DNA of 64,000 bases from assembly GCA_017483575.1 (NCBI GenBank), contig JAFUWF010000017.1:1-64000 (forward strand). The letters run 5' to 3'. The notes below the pieces were generated by a model that was not told the origin of the DNA, searched no databases, and was given only the letters and a program-made list of their open reading frames with translations. Made by a program: the position numbers and the translations under genes. Each line of letters starts with the position of its first letter. Positions within the stretch are counted from its first letter, which is position 1. Origin of the DNA: Bacteroidales bacterium. Lineage in GTDB: Bacteria > Bacteroidota > Bacteroidia > Bacteroidales > P3. Below, one piece after another: positions 1 to 8,152 of the stretch.

Positions 1-289
1 CCGCCCGCATCGTCTCGTTGTAGAGCTGTCTCTTCAACTCCAGAACCTCCTTGCGTAACGCCTTGTTCTCCTCTGTGAGACTGTCTGTTGTGTGTTTTCC
101 CATAAGCAGCGCACTCTTGTCGTTTTCCGCTGCAAATTTACGAAGAATATTTGAAATGGTCTTTTGCGCCACTCCGTACTTCTCGGCTAGTGCGTATTGC
201 CCTATCCCCTCTAGGTGATAGTACTTCACTATCTCCATCCTTACGTCCTGCGTCAGCCATCTCTTTACTTCTCTTCCTTTCTTTTGCAT
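1..289 (-). CDS. IS3-type transposase OrfA, N-terminal part, cut by the window edge
   Basis: The minus strand is open from an ATG at 289 to the left edge, giving 96 residues of a basic protein. Residues 10-50 read as a helix-turn-helix (motif YALAEKYGVAQKTISNIL) and residues 70-96 as a leucine-rich coiled coil (TEENKALRKEVLELK). That order, HTH then leucine zipper, is typical of OrfA of IS3-family elements, where OrfA binds the terminal repeats and joins OrfB by frameshifting. OrfB and the far end would lie left of the window. The call rests on motif recognition; another HTH transposase class is possible. Confidence 0.75.
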   Translation of the reverse strand, partial: MQKKGREVKRWLTQDVRMEIVKYYHLEGIGQYALAEKYGVAQKTISNILRKFAAENDKSALLMGKHTTDSLTEENKALRKEVLELKRQLYNETMRA

Positions 290-295
290 TTTTTT

Positions 296-313
296 GTTGA
301 CTTTTGTGTCAAC
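296..313. repeat. Palindrome just upstream of the transposase start
   Basis: GTTGAC and GTCAAC form 6-bp arms around a 6-nt loop, seven bases upstream of the OrfA start codon. It could be a repressor site or part of the terminal structure of the insertion sequence. The outer end of the element was not located; nothing else is recognised between 314 and 485. Confidence 0.4.
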
Positions 314-485
314 TTTTTTCAGCGTAAGACAGTGTACCACAAAATGTGAAATTGTTTGATTGCATCCACTTCTGCACAAAAGAAGAGACAATGTGATGAA
401 TTCTATATATAATTTGTTTTCTTTTTGTTGGACTGCAAGTTTTGGGCAATTGGCGGTACATAATTACAATAGATATACCATTACT

Positions 486-896
486 ATGAACAAACGGATT
501 GTAATACTATTGGTTGCGTGCCTGGTGGGCGGATGCCTTTGGGCGCAGGACAAGCCTGGGAAACGCGAGCGGAAGAAGAACCTCGTGGTGAAGGAATGGA
601 ACACCAAGGCGGGCGCGAAAACGCCCTATCTGGACAACATGGTGACCTACGACGAGCTGGGCCGCAAGATAGAGGAGATTGAGTATGCCTCCTACGGGCA
701 GAAGAAGCGCACGGTGTACAAGTACGAGGGTACGTCGACCAAGTGCGTGCAGCAGGAGGAGTACGACGACAAGAACCACATCACGCGCATCAAGAAATTC
801 GAGTACAACGAAGACGGCACCCGCAGCAAACAGTACAACTACAAGCCCAACGGCAAGCTCGAGAGTACCAAGGAATTTGAATACTCCTACAAATGA
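486..896 (+). CDS. Small exported protein of unknown function
   Basis: This 136-residue protein starts at the ATG at 486, which puts a signal peptide (MNKRIVILLVACLVGGC) at the very N-terminus; an upstream in-frame start at 360 would bury it. The Cys after LVGG could be a lipoprotein site, or cleavage may occur after WAQ. The mature part is rich in Lys, Glu and Tyr, with repeated short strands of the form KKFEYNEDGT and KQYNYKPNGK, resembling the beta repeats of MORN/YD-type surface proteins. Its stop overlaps the start of the VTC gene (ATGA), so the two are probably translationally coupled. No function can be assigned. Confidence 0.7.
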   Translation: MNKRIVILLVACLVGGCLWAQDKPGKRERKKNLVVKEWNTKAGAKTPYLDNMVTYDELGRKIEEIEYASYGQKKRTVYKYEGTSTKCVQQEEYDDKNHITRIKKFEYNEDGTRSKQYNYKPNGKLESTKEFEYSYK

Positions 897-1642
897 GTGT
901 GCTTGAACAGATGGCGCCCATCGGGCTGGAGGACATGAAAGCCGTGCGGCTCATGAACCGCATGGACCAGAAGTACATGGCCCCGGCCTCGCTGCTCGAA
1001 GAGCTCCTCGCGCGCATCACCGAGGACTACTACGTGCAGCACATCGACGGCAATCCCCTGGCACCCTACCACACCCTCTACTTCGACACCGAGGACCTGG
1101 CCATGTACACCATGCACCACAACCAGAAGCTCACCCGCCAGAAGCTCCGCGTGCGCCGCTACCGCTCCACCGACACCACCTTCTTCGAAATCAAGAACAA
1201 AGACAACAAGAAGAAGACCCGCAAGGTGCGCATTCCCGTATCCCCGGACGATTTCAACCATGTGCTCGACGTGCCGGAGGTACGGGAGTTCGTTGAGAAA
1301 AACACCGTTTACGGGGGTAGGCTCCACGAGTGTCTGGAGAACACCTTCGAGCGCATCACCCTCGTCGACAAAGGCATGAGCGAACGCATCACCATCGACC
1401 GCGGCATCCGCTTCCACAACCGCGCCACAGGCCTCGACTCCGACATCTCCCCCCTGCTGGTCATCGAGGTGAAGCACGAGGTCGGCGCCCCCATGAGCGA
1501 CATCGAGCGCGCGCTGCACGACCTCCACATCCTCCCCCGACGCATGAGCAAATACTGCATCGGCACCGCCCTCACCAACCCCTCTGCCAAGCACAACCGC
1601 TTCAAAGAAAAACTGTTATACATAAACAAGATTATATCATGA
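893..1642 (+). CDS. VTC-domain polyphosphate polymerase-like protein
   Basis: The 249-residue product has the VTC tunnel-domain layout: an N-terminal RMDQKYM motif, strand LYFDTED, basic stretch RQKLRVRRYR, the FFEIKNKDNKKKTRK segment, and acidic EVKHE near the C-terminus. In yeast Vtc4 this fold makes polyphosphate from ATP inside a Lys/Arg-lined tunnel; bacterial copies are annotated as polyphosphate polymerases. The start overlaps the upstream stop, and the stop overlaps the DUF4956 start (ATGA both times), so this is the middle gene of a tightly coupled operon. VTC next to DUF4956 is a recurrent bacterial pair, which supports the call. The substrate has not been shown here. Confidence 0.85.
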   Translation: MSVLEQMAPIGLEDMKAVRLMNRMDQKYMAPASLLEELLARITEDYYVQHIDGNPLAPYHTLYFDTEDLAMYTMHHNQKLTRQKLRVRRYRSTDTTFFEIKNKDNKKKTRKVRIPVSPDDFNHVLDVPEVREFVEKNTVYGGRLHECLENTFERITLVDKGMSERITIDRGIRFHNRATGLDSDISPLLVIEVKHEVGAPMSDIERALHDLHILPRRMSKYCIGTALTNPSAKHNRFKEKLLYINKIIS

Positions 1643-2355
1643 AACTTCTGCAATTAGATTTCGACCCCACGATTGCCGCCGAGTTCGGCGACATCGGCGA
1701 CCAGAGCATCGACCTGCTCGGCGTGCCCATCTTCGACGGCCCCTCCCTCTGGACCTTCCTCATCCGCTTCGCCTTCAACCTGCTGGTGTGCTGGATTATC
1801 ACCCATTTCCTCTACTATCGCAAGAGCCACCGGCGCGACTACTACTTCACCTACATGCTCTTCTCCGCCACCATCTTCCTCATCCTCTACCAGTTGCAGA
1901 GCCTGCAGATGGAGATGACGCTGGCCCTCGGCCTCTTCGCCATCTTCAGCATGATACGCTACCGCACCGAGCAACTGCCGATACGCGAGATGACCTACCT
2001 CTTTGTACTCATCGGACTGAGTATCATCAACGGCTCCGGCCTGACGTCCAGCTACACCGCCTTCGCCGTCACCAACCTCCTCGTCATCCTCCTCATCTGG
2101 CTCCTCGAAAGCCTGGGCTTCAGCAAGCGGCAGGCCAACAAAATCATCACCTACGAAAAGATAGAACTCATACGCCCCGACCGCCGAGAAGAACTGCTGG
2201 CCGACCTGAAGGAGCGCACCGGACTGGACATCGTCAAGGTGCAAGTGGGAAGTATCAACTTCCTCAAGGACACGGCATTTCTCAAAGTAACCTACATCCC
2301 CGACGACACAGAGCCCAACGACATAGACATGATTACCAAATTCAAAAACAAATAG
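1639..2355 (+). CDS. DUF4956 membrane protein paired with the VTC protein
   Basis: The ATG at 1639 overlaps the VTC stop and gives a 238-residue protein. It has a short soluble N-terminus, about four hydrophobic segments between residues 35 and 155, the conserved motif GLFAIFSMIRYRTEQLPIREM in the middle, and a cytosolic alpha/beta C-terminal domain. That is the DUF4956 pattern. The family lies beside VTC-domain genes in many bacteria and may anchor polyphosphate synthesis to the membrane or pass the polymer across it; this role is inferred from context. A strong terminator follows directly, so the operon ends here. Confidence 0.85.
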   Translation: MKLLQLDFDPTIAAEFGDIGDQSIDLLGVPIFDGPSLWTFLIRFAFNLLVCWIITHFLYYRKSHRRDYYFTYMLFSATIFLILYQLQSLQMEMTLALGLFAIFSMIRYRTEQLPIREMTYLFVLIGLSIINGSGLTSSYTAFAVTNLLVILLIWLLESLGFSKRQANKIITYEKIELIRPDRREELLADLKERTGLDIVKVQVGSINFLKDTAFLKVTYIPDDTEPNDIDMITKFKNK

Positions 2356-2368
2356 CACACACTCTAGA

Positions 2369-2395
2369 CCCTCTGAAACAGAGGGGCTTTTTGTT
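2369..2395 (+). terminator. Rho-independent terminator of the VTC operon
   Basis: Seven-base arms CCCTCTG and CAGAGGG around AAA are followed by a T-rich run. It sits 14 bp after the DUF4956 stop. Confidence 0.85.
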
Positions 2396-2409
2396 TCATT
2401 TTTTTTTCG

Positions 2410-2420
2410 TATATTTGCAT
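2410..2420 (+). promoter_or_regulatory. Bacteroidota -7 promoter element for the MORN-type lipoprotein gene
   Basis: TATATTTGCAT matches the TAnnTTTG element and lies 21 bp upstream of the ATG at 2441, just after the terminator. Confidence 0.65.
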
Positions 2421-2440
2421 TTTTAAAATTAACGACAGAA

Positions 2441-2959
2441 ATGAAGAAATATCTGATACTCACGCTGACAACCATCGCTTTATGTGCCTGCACGGGCACC
2501 ACTACGCGCGAATTCCGCACGCCGGACAACACCGTTGCAGCCTCGTGCACCTACGAGGGTGCCGACAGTCTGCATGCACAATGGCAGTTCACAGACCCGA
2601 AGGTGAAGGACTGCGACTCGCTGCGCGTGGTGGAGATGGGTACCGACGGACACCCCGCAACCGTATGCTTCTACATGGGCGGGAAAGAACTCTGGCGCCA
2701 GTACTATTCCGACATGCAGTTGCGCAGCGAGGGCGTCACCGTGGGCGGCGTGAGAGAAGGCCGCTGGGTGTTCTTCTTCCCCAACGGTCTGCCGCAGTCG
2801 GAAGCCACCTTCGTGTCCGGCAAGGAAGAAGGGCCCTACAAGGTCTTCCGCGAGAACGGCGTGCCCTACTATGTGGGCCAGTACCACGAAGGACAGCGCA
2901 TCGGCACATGGGAAATCTACGCCGCCGACGGCACCCTGGAAACCACTCAAAGCTACTGA
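2441..2959 (+). CDS. Lipoprotein with MORN-like repeats
   Basis: The 172-residue product begins with a lipoprotein signal (MKKYLILTLTTIALCAC; lipobox Cys at about residue 17). Residues 100-165 hold three MORN-like units with the pattern G.W..F..NG..; GRWVFFFPNG, GPYKVFRENG and GTWEIYAADG are clear. Such repeats occur in secreted proteins annotated as YwqK-type antitoxins or MORN proteins, and no enzyme activity is implied. It has its own promoter and is followed by cca after 27 bp. The stop codon TGA is itself the start of a heptamer array (TGACCAC). Confidence 0.75.
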   Translation: MKKYLILTLTTIALCACTGTTTREFRTPDNTVAASCTYEGADSLHAQWQFTDPKVKDCDSLRVVEMGTDGHPATVCFYMGGKELWRQYYSDMQLRSEGVTVGGVREGRWVFFFPNGLPQSEATFVSGKEEGPYKVFRENGVPYYVGQYHEGQRIGTWEIYAADGTLETTQSY

Positions 2960-2986
2960 CCACTAACCACTGACCACTAACCACCA
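2957..2986. repeat. Heptamer array (TGACCAC/TAACCAC) covering a stop codon
   Basis: Four alternating 7-nt units fill the whole gap between the lipoprotein stop and the cca start. The first unit contains the stop codon. The same unit reappears, inverted, around 29.5 kb. Confidence 0.9.
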
Positions 2987-4468
2987 ATGATCGACCTCGG
3001 ACTTGACCTCTACCGCACCATCGGCCAATGTGCCGACCAGCTGGGCATCGACGCCTACGCTGTGGGCGGCGTCGTGCGCGACTTCTTCCTGCAGCGCCCC
3101 TGCACAGACATCGACGTGGTGTGCGTAGGCCGCGACGAGGGTGGCGAGGTGCATATCGGCATCGAGCTGGCGCACAAAGCCTCCGAGGCCCTGGGCGGCA
3201 GCAAAGTCTCCGTCTTCAAGAACTTCGGCACCGCCAGCTTCAAATACACACCCGGCCACGGTAGCGACAACGAAGGTCGTCAATATGAAATCGAGTTCGT
3301 CGGCGCCCGCCGCGAGAGCTATAGCCACGACAGCCGCAAACCCATCGTCGAGAACGGCACCCTCGAGGACGACCAGCGCCGCCGCGACTTCACCGTCAAC
3401 GCCCTAGCCGTCTGCCTCAACGCCGACCGCTACGGCGAGCTCATGGACCCCTTCGGCGGCATACAGGACCTCAACGAAGGCATCCTCCGCACACCCCTCG
3501 ACCCCGACATCACCTTCTCCGACGACCCCCTGCGCATGATGCGCGCCATACGCTTCGCCTCGCAACTCGGCTTCCACATTGCCGACGACACCTTCGAGGC
3601 TATCGCTCGCAACGCCTCACGCATAGAGATTGTCTCCGCCGAACGCATCACCGTGGAACTCAACAAAATCATGGCCTCGCCCAACCCCTCGCTGGGCCTC
3701 AAGCTGATGCAGAAATGCGGCCTAATGAAGCTCATCCTGCCCGAGATTGCCGCCCTCGCCGGTGTGGAAGTCGTCGACGGCCGCGGCCACAAAGACATCT
3801 TCTTCCACTCCATGCAGGTGCTGGACAACGTCGCTGCCAGCAGTGACAACCTGTGGCTGAGGTGGAGTGCGCTGCTGCACGACGTGGGCAAGCCCGGCGT
3901 GAAAAAATACGACGCCAAGCAGGGCTGGACCTTCCACGGCCACGAGGCTCGCGGCGCCCACATGGTCAAGCGCATCTTCAAGCGCCTGCGCCTGCCCCTG
4001 GGCGAAGAGGAACGCTACGTCGAGAAACTCGTCATGCTCCACATGCGCCCCATCATCCTCGCCGAGGACGTCGTCACCGACAGCGCCGTGCGCCGCCTCC
4101 TCTTCGAGGCTGGCGACGACATCGACGACCTCATGCTCCTCTGCAATGCCGACATCACCACCCGCAACGAGGAGAAACAGCGCCGCCACCGCGCCAACTT
4201 CGAGCTCGTCAAGCGCAAACTCGTCGAACTCGAGGAGCGCGACCGCATCCGCAACTTCCAGCCCCCCGTCTCCGGCGACGACATCATGCAGACCTTCGGC
4301 ATAGGCCCCTGCCACGAGATAGGCATCATCAAGGACGCCATCAAGGACGCCATCCTCGACGGCCAGATTCCCAACGACCGCGCCGCCGCCTGGCAGATGA
4401 TGCTCACCCTCGCCAACGGCCTCGGCCTGAAACCCGTCAGCGCTCCCACGGAGAGCACTCCTGAGTAG
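2987..4468 (+). CDS. cca: CCA tRNA nucleotidyltransferase with HD domain
   Basis: This 493-residue protein adds or repairs the 3' CCA of tRNAs. The nucleotidyltransferase head carries AVGGVVRD (residues 25-32) and the metal-binding DIDVV, followed by the RRDFTVNALA motif near residue 130. A tRNA-binding helical region follows, then an HD domain with LLHDVGKPG at about 300 and the second His in FHGHEARGA. The HD domain may trim 2',3'-phosphates. Length fits the Bacteroidota long form. It is separated from the upstream lipoprotein only by a heptamer array and could be co-transcribed with it. Confidence 0.95.
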   Translation: MIDLGLDLYRTIGQCADQLGIDAYAVGGVVRDFFLQRPCTDIDVVCVGRDEGGEVHIGIELAHKASEALGGSKVSVFKNFGTASFKYTPGHGSDNEGRQYEIEFVGARRESYSHDSRKPIVENGTLEDDQRRRDFTVNALAVCLNADRYGELMDPFGGIQDLNEGILRTPLDPDITFSDDPLRMMRAIRFASQLGFHIADDTFEAIARNASRIEIVSAERITVELNKIMASPNPSLGLKLMQKCGLMKLILPEIAALAGVEVVDGRGHKDIFFHSMQVLDNVAASSDNLWLRWSALLHDVGKPGVKKYDAKQGWTFHGHEARGAHMVKRIFKRLRLPLGEEERYVEKLVMLHMRPIILAEDVVTDSAVRRLLFEAGDDIDDLMLLCNADITTRNEEKQRRHRANFELVKRKLVELEERDRIRNFQPPVSGDDIMQTFGIGPCHEIGIIKDAIKDAILDGQIPNDRAAAWQMMLTLANGLGLKPVSAPTESTPE

Positions 4469-4481
4469 ACAAAAAGAAGAA

Positions 4482-4515
4482 TTTGGCCATATCAATATTA
4501 TTTCGTACTTTTGCA
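4482..4515 (+). promoter_or_regulatory. Promoter of crt
   Basis: A TTTGG box at 4482 and TACTTTTGCA at 4506-4515 give a near-consensus Bacteroidota promoter with about 20 bp between them, ending 40 bp before the crt ATG. Confidence 0.75.
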
Positions 4516-4555
4516 AAATCAAATAGCGAATTAAAAAACTAAAACGAAATATATC

Positions 4556-5332
4556 ATGTACGAACACTTGAAAATAGAAGAACGCGGCATGGTGGCCATC
4601 ATGACCATCAGCGCACCGAAAAGTCTGAATGCACTCAACAGCGACATTCTGAGAGAGATAGGCGAATACCTAGACGAGTTCGACACGCAGCGTTTCCGCT
4701 GCCTTATTGTCACCGGCGACGGCGAGAAGAGCTTCGTGGCAGGTGCCGACATCAGCGAGATGGCGACCCTCGGGCCGCAGCAGGGCGAGCACTTCGGCCG
4801 CACGGGCGCCGAGGTCTTCCGCCAGATCGAGACCCTCCCCTGCCCCGTCATCGCTGCCGTCAACGGTTTCGCCCTCGGCGGCGGCTGCGAGCTGGCCATG
4901 GCCTGCGACATACGCCTCTGCTCCGACAACGCCCGCTTCGGGCAGCCCGAGGTGGGCCTCGGCATCATCCCCGGCTTCAGCGGCACCGTGCGCCTGGCCC
5001 GCCTCGTGGGCATGGGCATGGCCAAGCAGCTCATCTTCACCGGCAAGAACATCAAGGCCGACGAGGCCTTGCGCATAGGCCTCGTCAACGCCGTGGTACC
5101 CCAGGCCGAGCTGATGGACAAAGCCCTCGAGATTGCCAACCAGATTTGCGCCAACGCCCCCCTGGCCGTCAGCGCCGCCAAGCTCTGCATCAACACCTGC
5201 TACGACATGGAGGCCGAGGACGCCATAGCCTTCGAGAACCACGCCTTCGGCATGTGCTTCAGCACCGAGGACCAGAAGAACGGCATGCAGGCCTTCCTCA
5301 CCAAAGGCAAATGCGAGTTCGTCGGCAAATGA
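4556..5332 (+). CDS. crt: Short-chain enoyl-CoA hydratase (crotonase)
   Basis: The 258-residue protein is a crotonase-fold hydratase that adds water to crotonyl-CoA. The oxyanion-hole motifs SFVAGADI and FALGGGCELAMA are intact, and the two catalytic Glu positions are present in GGGCELAM and FGQPEVGLG. Length matches single-domain Crt proteins. It lies directly upstream of hbd; together they interconvert crotonyl-CoA and acetoacetyl-CoA through 3-hydroxybutyryl-CoA. bcd and etfBA are 24 kb away in this window, so the pathway is split over two loci. Confidence 0.93.
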   Translation: MYEHLKIEERGMVAIMTISAPKSLNALNSDILREIGEYLDEFDTQRFRCLIVTGDGEKSFVAGADISEMATLGPQQGEHFGRTGAEVFRQIETLPCPVIAAVNGFALGGGCELAMACDIRLCSDNARFGQPEVGLGIIPGFSGTVRLARLVGMGMAKQLIFTGKNIKADEALRIGLVNAVVPQAELMDKALEIANQICANAPLAVSAAKLCINTCYDMEAEDAIAFENHAFGMCFSTEDQKNGMQAFLTKGKCEFVGK

Positions 5333-5343
5333 TATTTGGGTAA

Positions 5344-5447
5344 CGGCGAATTTGGCGAATCAAGCGAATGGCTTGCGCAAGCACAATTCGAGCAATTCGC
5401 CAGCAATCGACCTGCGCAAGCTTCGCATAATTAGAGCAATTCGCCGA
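5344..5447. repeat. Inverted array with 9-nt units (GCGAATnnn)
   Basis: The crt-hbd spacer holds GCGAATTTG, GCGAATCAA and GCGAATGGC in a row and the complementary AATTCGCC units on the far side, enclosing two TGCGCAAGC cores (5371-5382 and 5412-5421). The outer ends CGGCGAATT and AATTCGCCG pair. The CTGCGCAAGC core reappears at 29508-29517 within another array. Confidence 0.75.
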
Positions 5448-5493
5448 TGAAAAAGAAAAATATTAACGTTTAACAAATTAAATAATTAGCAAC

Positions 5494-6330
5494 ATGAAAA
5501 TCTGTGTTATTGGAACCGGCACCATGGCCAAAGGCATCGTGAAAGCCTTCGCCGCCCAGATGCCCGTTGTCATGAAAAGCCGCACCCAGGCCAGCCTCGA
5601 CAAAGCCATGGCCAGCATCAGCAAGGGCTACGGCAAGCTCGTCGAGAAAGGCAAGATGACCCAGGAGGCCGTCGACGCCCTGCTCAAGAACATCACCACC
5701 ACCACCGACTACGCCACCTTCGCCGACGCCGACCTCGTCATCGAGGCCGCCGTGGAGGAGATGCAGCTCAAGAAGGATGTCTTCACCGAGCTCGACGGCA
5801 TCTGCAAGCCCGAGACCATCTTCGCCACCAACAGCTCCAGCCTCTCCATCACCGAGATCGCCGCCTGCACCAAGCGTCCGGCCCAGTTCATCGGCATGCA
5901 CTTCTTCAACCCCGCCGACCGCATGGCCCTCGTCGAGGTCATCCGCGGCCAGCTCACCAGCGACGAGGTGGTGAAATGCGTCGTCGACCTCGCCACCTCC
6001 ATCGGCAAGCAGCCCGTCGAGGTGAAGGAAGCCCCCGGCTTCGTGGTCAACCGCATCCTCATCCCCATGATCAACGAGGCCGTGGGCATCCTGGCCGACG
6101 GCATCGCCTCCGCCGAGGACATCGACAAGTGCATGCAGCTCGGCGCCAACCACCCCATGGGTCCCCTGGCCCTGGCCGACCTCATCGGCAACGACGTCAA
6201 CCTGGCCATCATGGAGGTGCTCTACAAAGAGTTCGGCGACCCCAAGTACCGTCCCCACCCCCTGCTGCGCAAGATGGTCCGCGCCGGCCTCCTCGGCCGC
6301 AAGACCGGCGAAGGCTTCTACAAATATTGA
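5494..6330 (+). CDS. hbd: 3-hydroxybutyryl-CoA dehydrogenase
   Basis: This 278-residue NAD(P)-dependent enzyme converts acetoacetyl-CoA to 3-hydroxybutyryl-CoA or the reverse. The Rossmann motif GTGTMAKGI opens the protein, the catalytic region contains [12 protein letters not shown] (His and Asn of the dyad area) near residue 135, and [11 protein letters not shown] begins the C-terminal dimerisation domain. Length is typical for the single-domain Hbd family. It is downstream of crt with a 161-bp spacer made largely of an array, and ends at a strong bidirectional terminator. Confidence 0.94.
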   Translation: MKICVIGTGTMAKGIVKAFAAQMPVVMKSRTQASLDKAMASISKGYGKLVEKGKMTQEAVDALLKNITTTTDYATFADADLVIEAAVEEMQLKKDVFTELDGICKPETIFATNSSSLSITEIAACTKRPAQFIGMHFFNPADRMALVEVIRGQLTSDEVVKCVVDLATSIGKQPVEVKEAPGFVVNRILIPMINEAVGILADGIASAEDIDKCMQLGANHPMGPLALADLIGNDVNLAIMEVLYKEFGDPKYRPHPLLRKMVRAGLLGRKTGEGFYKY

Positions 6331-6350
6331 TTCGCCTTCCGCAAAAACGA

Positions 6351-6390
6351 AAAAAGAGCCCGACACACAGCGTGTCGGGCTCTTTTTCTT
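6351..6390. terminator. Bidirectional terminator between hbd and the next, convergent gene
   Basis: GAGCCCGACAC (6356-6366) and GTGTCGGGCTC (6372-6382) form an 11-bp stem around a 5-nt loop, with A-rich left and T-rich right flanks. It can stop transcription from both converging genes. Confidence 0.92.
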
Positions 6391-6392
6391 TT

Positions 6393-6902
6393 TCATGCCT
6401 TGTGCACCCAGCGGCCGAGGGCGCGGAGGTAGCGGCGGTAGTCGTGGTAGATGCGCTCGGATTCGAGGAGGGGGCGGAGGCGGGGGTCGCGGCGGCAGAA
6501 GTCCTCGCAGCGGCGCATCAGGCGGAGGAACTCTCGCACATTGGGGTGCCAGAAGGGCGTTTCGTCGGGCGAGAGCCACTGCGCGTCCTCGAACTGGAAA
6601 CCGTCGGCCTCGTCGGGCAGCACCCTCATGGCGACACGCAGCATCTGGCTCAAGGCTTCGACATGCCGGCCACGCTCCCAGAAACGGTCGGCCTCGTACT
6701 CGCGACAGCGGCATTCCTCGCGGACAATGGTGCAGGGGTAGAGGTTCTCTTCGCCATCGCGGAGGGTGCGCTTGTAGTTGATCATCGTGCGACCGTAGTC
6801 GTCCACCTTGCTCCACTCGCTGGGCACCACGTTGACCCGCTCGCCGTTGCTCCAGGCGGCCATCACCTTGTTGATACGGATACGTTTGTCTTTCTCTTTC
6901 AT
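6393..6902 (-). CDS. Unknown protein, 169 residues
   Basis: I do not recognise this protein. It is soluble and rich in Arg, Glu and Trp, with no signal peptide or membrane segment. A Cys cluster CTIVREECRC lies near residue 60, followed by helical, Arg-rich sequence to the end (YHDYRRYLRALGRWVHKA). The single gene is expressed from its own promoter near 7061-7069, behind a leader of about 150 nt that can fold into a three-way junction. The structured leader and the stand-alone position suggest post-transcriptional control. Confidence 0.65.
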   Translation of the reverse strand: MKEKDKRIRINKVMAAWSNGERVNVVPSEWSKVDDYGRTMINYKRTLRDGEENLYPCTIVREECRCREYEADRFWERGRHVEALSQMLRVAMRVLPDEADGFQFEDAQWLSPDETPFWHPNVREFLRLMRRCEDFCRRDPRLRPLLESERIYHDYRRYLRALGRWVHKA

Positions 6903-6931
6903 AGATTTTATTTTTTTTTTTAAATGTTAAA

Positions 6932-6993
6932 CAACTCGCTGCATAAGGGCGCAGTATCCCCTGCGACGGACTTTTTCAAGCCCTGTGCAGTTG
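6932..6993 (-). ncRNA. Candidate structured leader RNA (three-way junction)
   Basis: In the transcript of the unknown gene, the outer arms CAACTGCA and TGCAGCGAGTTG close a stem (with a 3-nt bulge). Inside are two hairpins: GGGCTT-GAAA-AAGTCC and CGCAG-GGGATA-CTGCG. It ends about 30 nt before the start codon, with an A/T-rich run between. It matches no riboswitch class I know; hand folding only. Confidence 0.4.
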
Positions 6994-7060
6994 GTTCAAC
7001 GTCTACAAAATCTATGATTTCTAGAAAATTAACGCATAACTGGTTTTCTTCTTTTGTACA

Positions 7061-7069
7061 GCAAAGATA
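7061..7069 (-). promoter_or_regulatory. Promoter -7 element of the unknown gene at 6393-6902
   Basis: Read on the minus strand this is TATCTTTGC, preceded about 20 bp upstream by TTTTG. It implies a transcript leader of roughly 150 nt. Confidence 0.7.
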
Positions 7070-7200
7070 CAATTTATTTCAAAACCGGAGAAATTTTTTA
7101 ACGGAAGGGTGTTCCCCAACGGGAAAAAGGAGGCATGAAAGAAAAAATAATGTTTTCAAAAACTCCTCAAACTCTCCCGAAGGGGAGGATGGTTGGAGGG

Positions 7201-7238
7201 GGGTAGGAGGATGGGATGAGGATGGGAAGAGTATGATA
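7201..7238. repeat. 38-bp dispersed repeat, copy 1
   Basis: This segment is identical at 33 of 38 positions to the complement of 21338-21375; the last 20 bases are identical. Both copies lie in gene-free spacers. The rest of 6994-7303 is A/T- and G-rich low-complexity sequence in which I see no gene. Confidence 0.8.
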
Positions 7239-7303
7239 CAGCAAAGAAGCTGATTGTCAAAGAGTTAAAGACAAAATATTTTTTATTGATTTGCGATGAT
7301 GAT

Positions 7304-8152
7304 TTATTGATAACGGCGCATCCAGGTGAGTTGTTTGCGGGCGTAGTGCCAGGTGTTGAGTTTGACATTTTGGATGGCGGACTGGAGGGATTCGGTGCCG
7401 TCGAGGACGGGGAAAAGTTCGCGGTAGCCGACGGTGCGGAGGGTGGAGAGGTTGCGGTGCGGGAGGAGGCCCTGGACTTCGCCGAGGAGGCCGTCGGCGA
7501 CCATCTGGTCTACGCGGCGGTCGATACGTTGGCGCAGTTCGTCGGGCGACATGGGGAGGAAGGTGGACCAGGGGGTGCCGAGGACGCGCAGCTCGACGTC
7601 GAAGGGGCGAGGTTGCGGTTGCTGGCTGGCGAGCACCTGGGAGTAGGGGCGGCCGGTCATGAGGCAGACTTCGAGGGCGCGCTGCAGGCGCACGGGGTTG
7701 CGGAGGTCGACGCGGGCGTAGTAGTCGGGGTCGAGCATCCGTAGGCGGGCGCGTTTCTCCTCGATGGGCATCTGTTGCAGGTGGGCGCGGAGTTCGGGCG
7801 TGGGGTCGGGCATGGCGGATACGCCGAGGCGCAGGGCGTCGACGTAGAGGCCGCTGCCGCCGACGGCAAGGACAACGTCGTGGGAGAGGAACAGCTGGTC
7901 GAGGAGGGCCAGGGCGTCGTGCTCGTAGTCGGAGATGTTGTAGGGTTCCGTTACCGAGCGGCAGGCGATGAAGTGGTGGGGTGCGGCGGCGAGCTCGTCG
8001 TCCGTGGGGCGTGCCACACCGATGCGGAGCTCGCGGTAGAACTGGCGCGAGTCGCAGGAGAGAATCTCGGTGCCCAGTTCGCGGGCCAGGCGGATGGCGT
8101 AGGCGGTCTTGCCGGAAGCCGTGGGGCCGGTGATGACGAGGAGCTTTTTCAC
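7304..8152 (-). CDS. miaA: tRNA dimethylallyltransferase
   Basis: This 282-residue enzyme transfers a dimethylallyl group to A37 of tRNAs that read codons beginning with U. The P-loop GPTASGKT is at residues 9-16, the substrate loop SCDSRQFYREL follows, and GGSGLYVDAL and RNPVRLQRALEV are the expected family motifs. The length is slightly short of the usual 300 residues but the fold is complete. Its start overlaps the aroA stop by four bases (ATGA), so it is the last gene of a dnaG, sigma-54 activator, aroA, miaA run on this strand. Confidence 0.95.
   Translation of the reverse strand: MKKLLVITGPTASGKTAYAIRLARELGTEILSCDSRQFYRELRIGVARPTDDELAAAPHHFIACRSVTEPYNISDYEHDALALLDQLFLSHDVVLAVGGSGLYVDALRLGVSAMPDPTPELRAHLQQMPIEEKRARLRMLDPDYYARVDLRNPVRLQRALEVCLMTGRPYSQVLASQQPQPRPFDVELRVLGTPWSTFLPMSPDELRQRIDRRVDQMVADGLLGEVQGLLPHRNLSTLRTVGYRELFPVLDGTESLQSAIQNVKLNTWHYARKQLTWMRRYQ

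Noticed and set aside
1-896. Complete insertion sequence at the left end
   Set aside because: Only the start of OrfA is visible; the outer end could not be placed between 290 and 485 and no target duplication can be checked.
6932-6993. Known riboswitch (TPP, cobalamin, SAM or purine)
   Set aside because: None of the conserved core sequences I know for these classes is present; only the secondary structure is suggestive.
6924-7253. A 109-codon open frame on the plus strand in the spacer upstream of miaA
   Set aside because: It crosses the promoter and leader of the minus-strand gene, has no recognisable features and covers the dispersed repeat; treated as chance.
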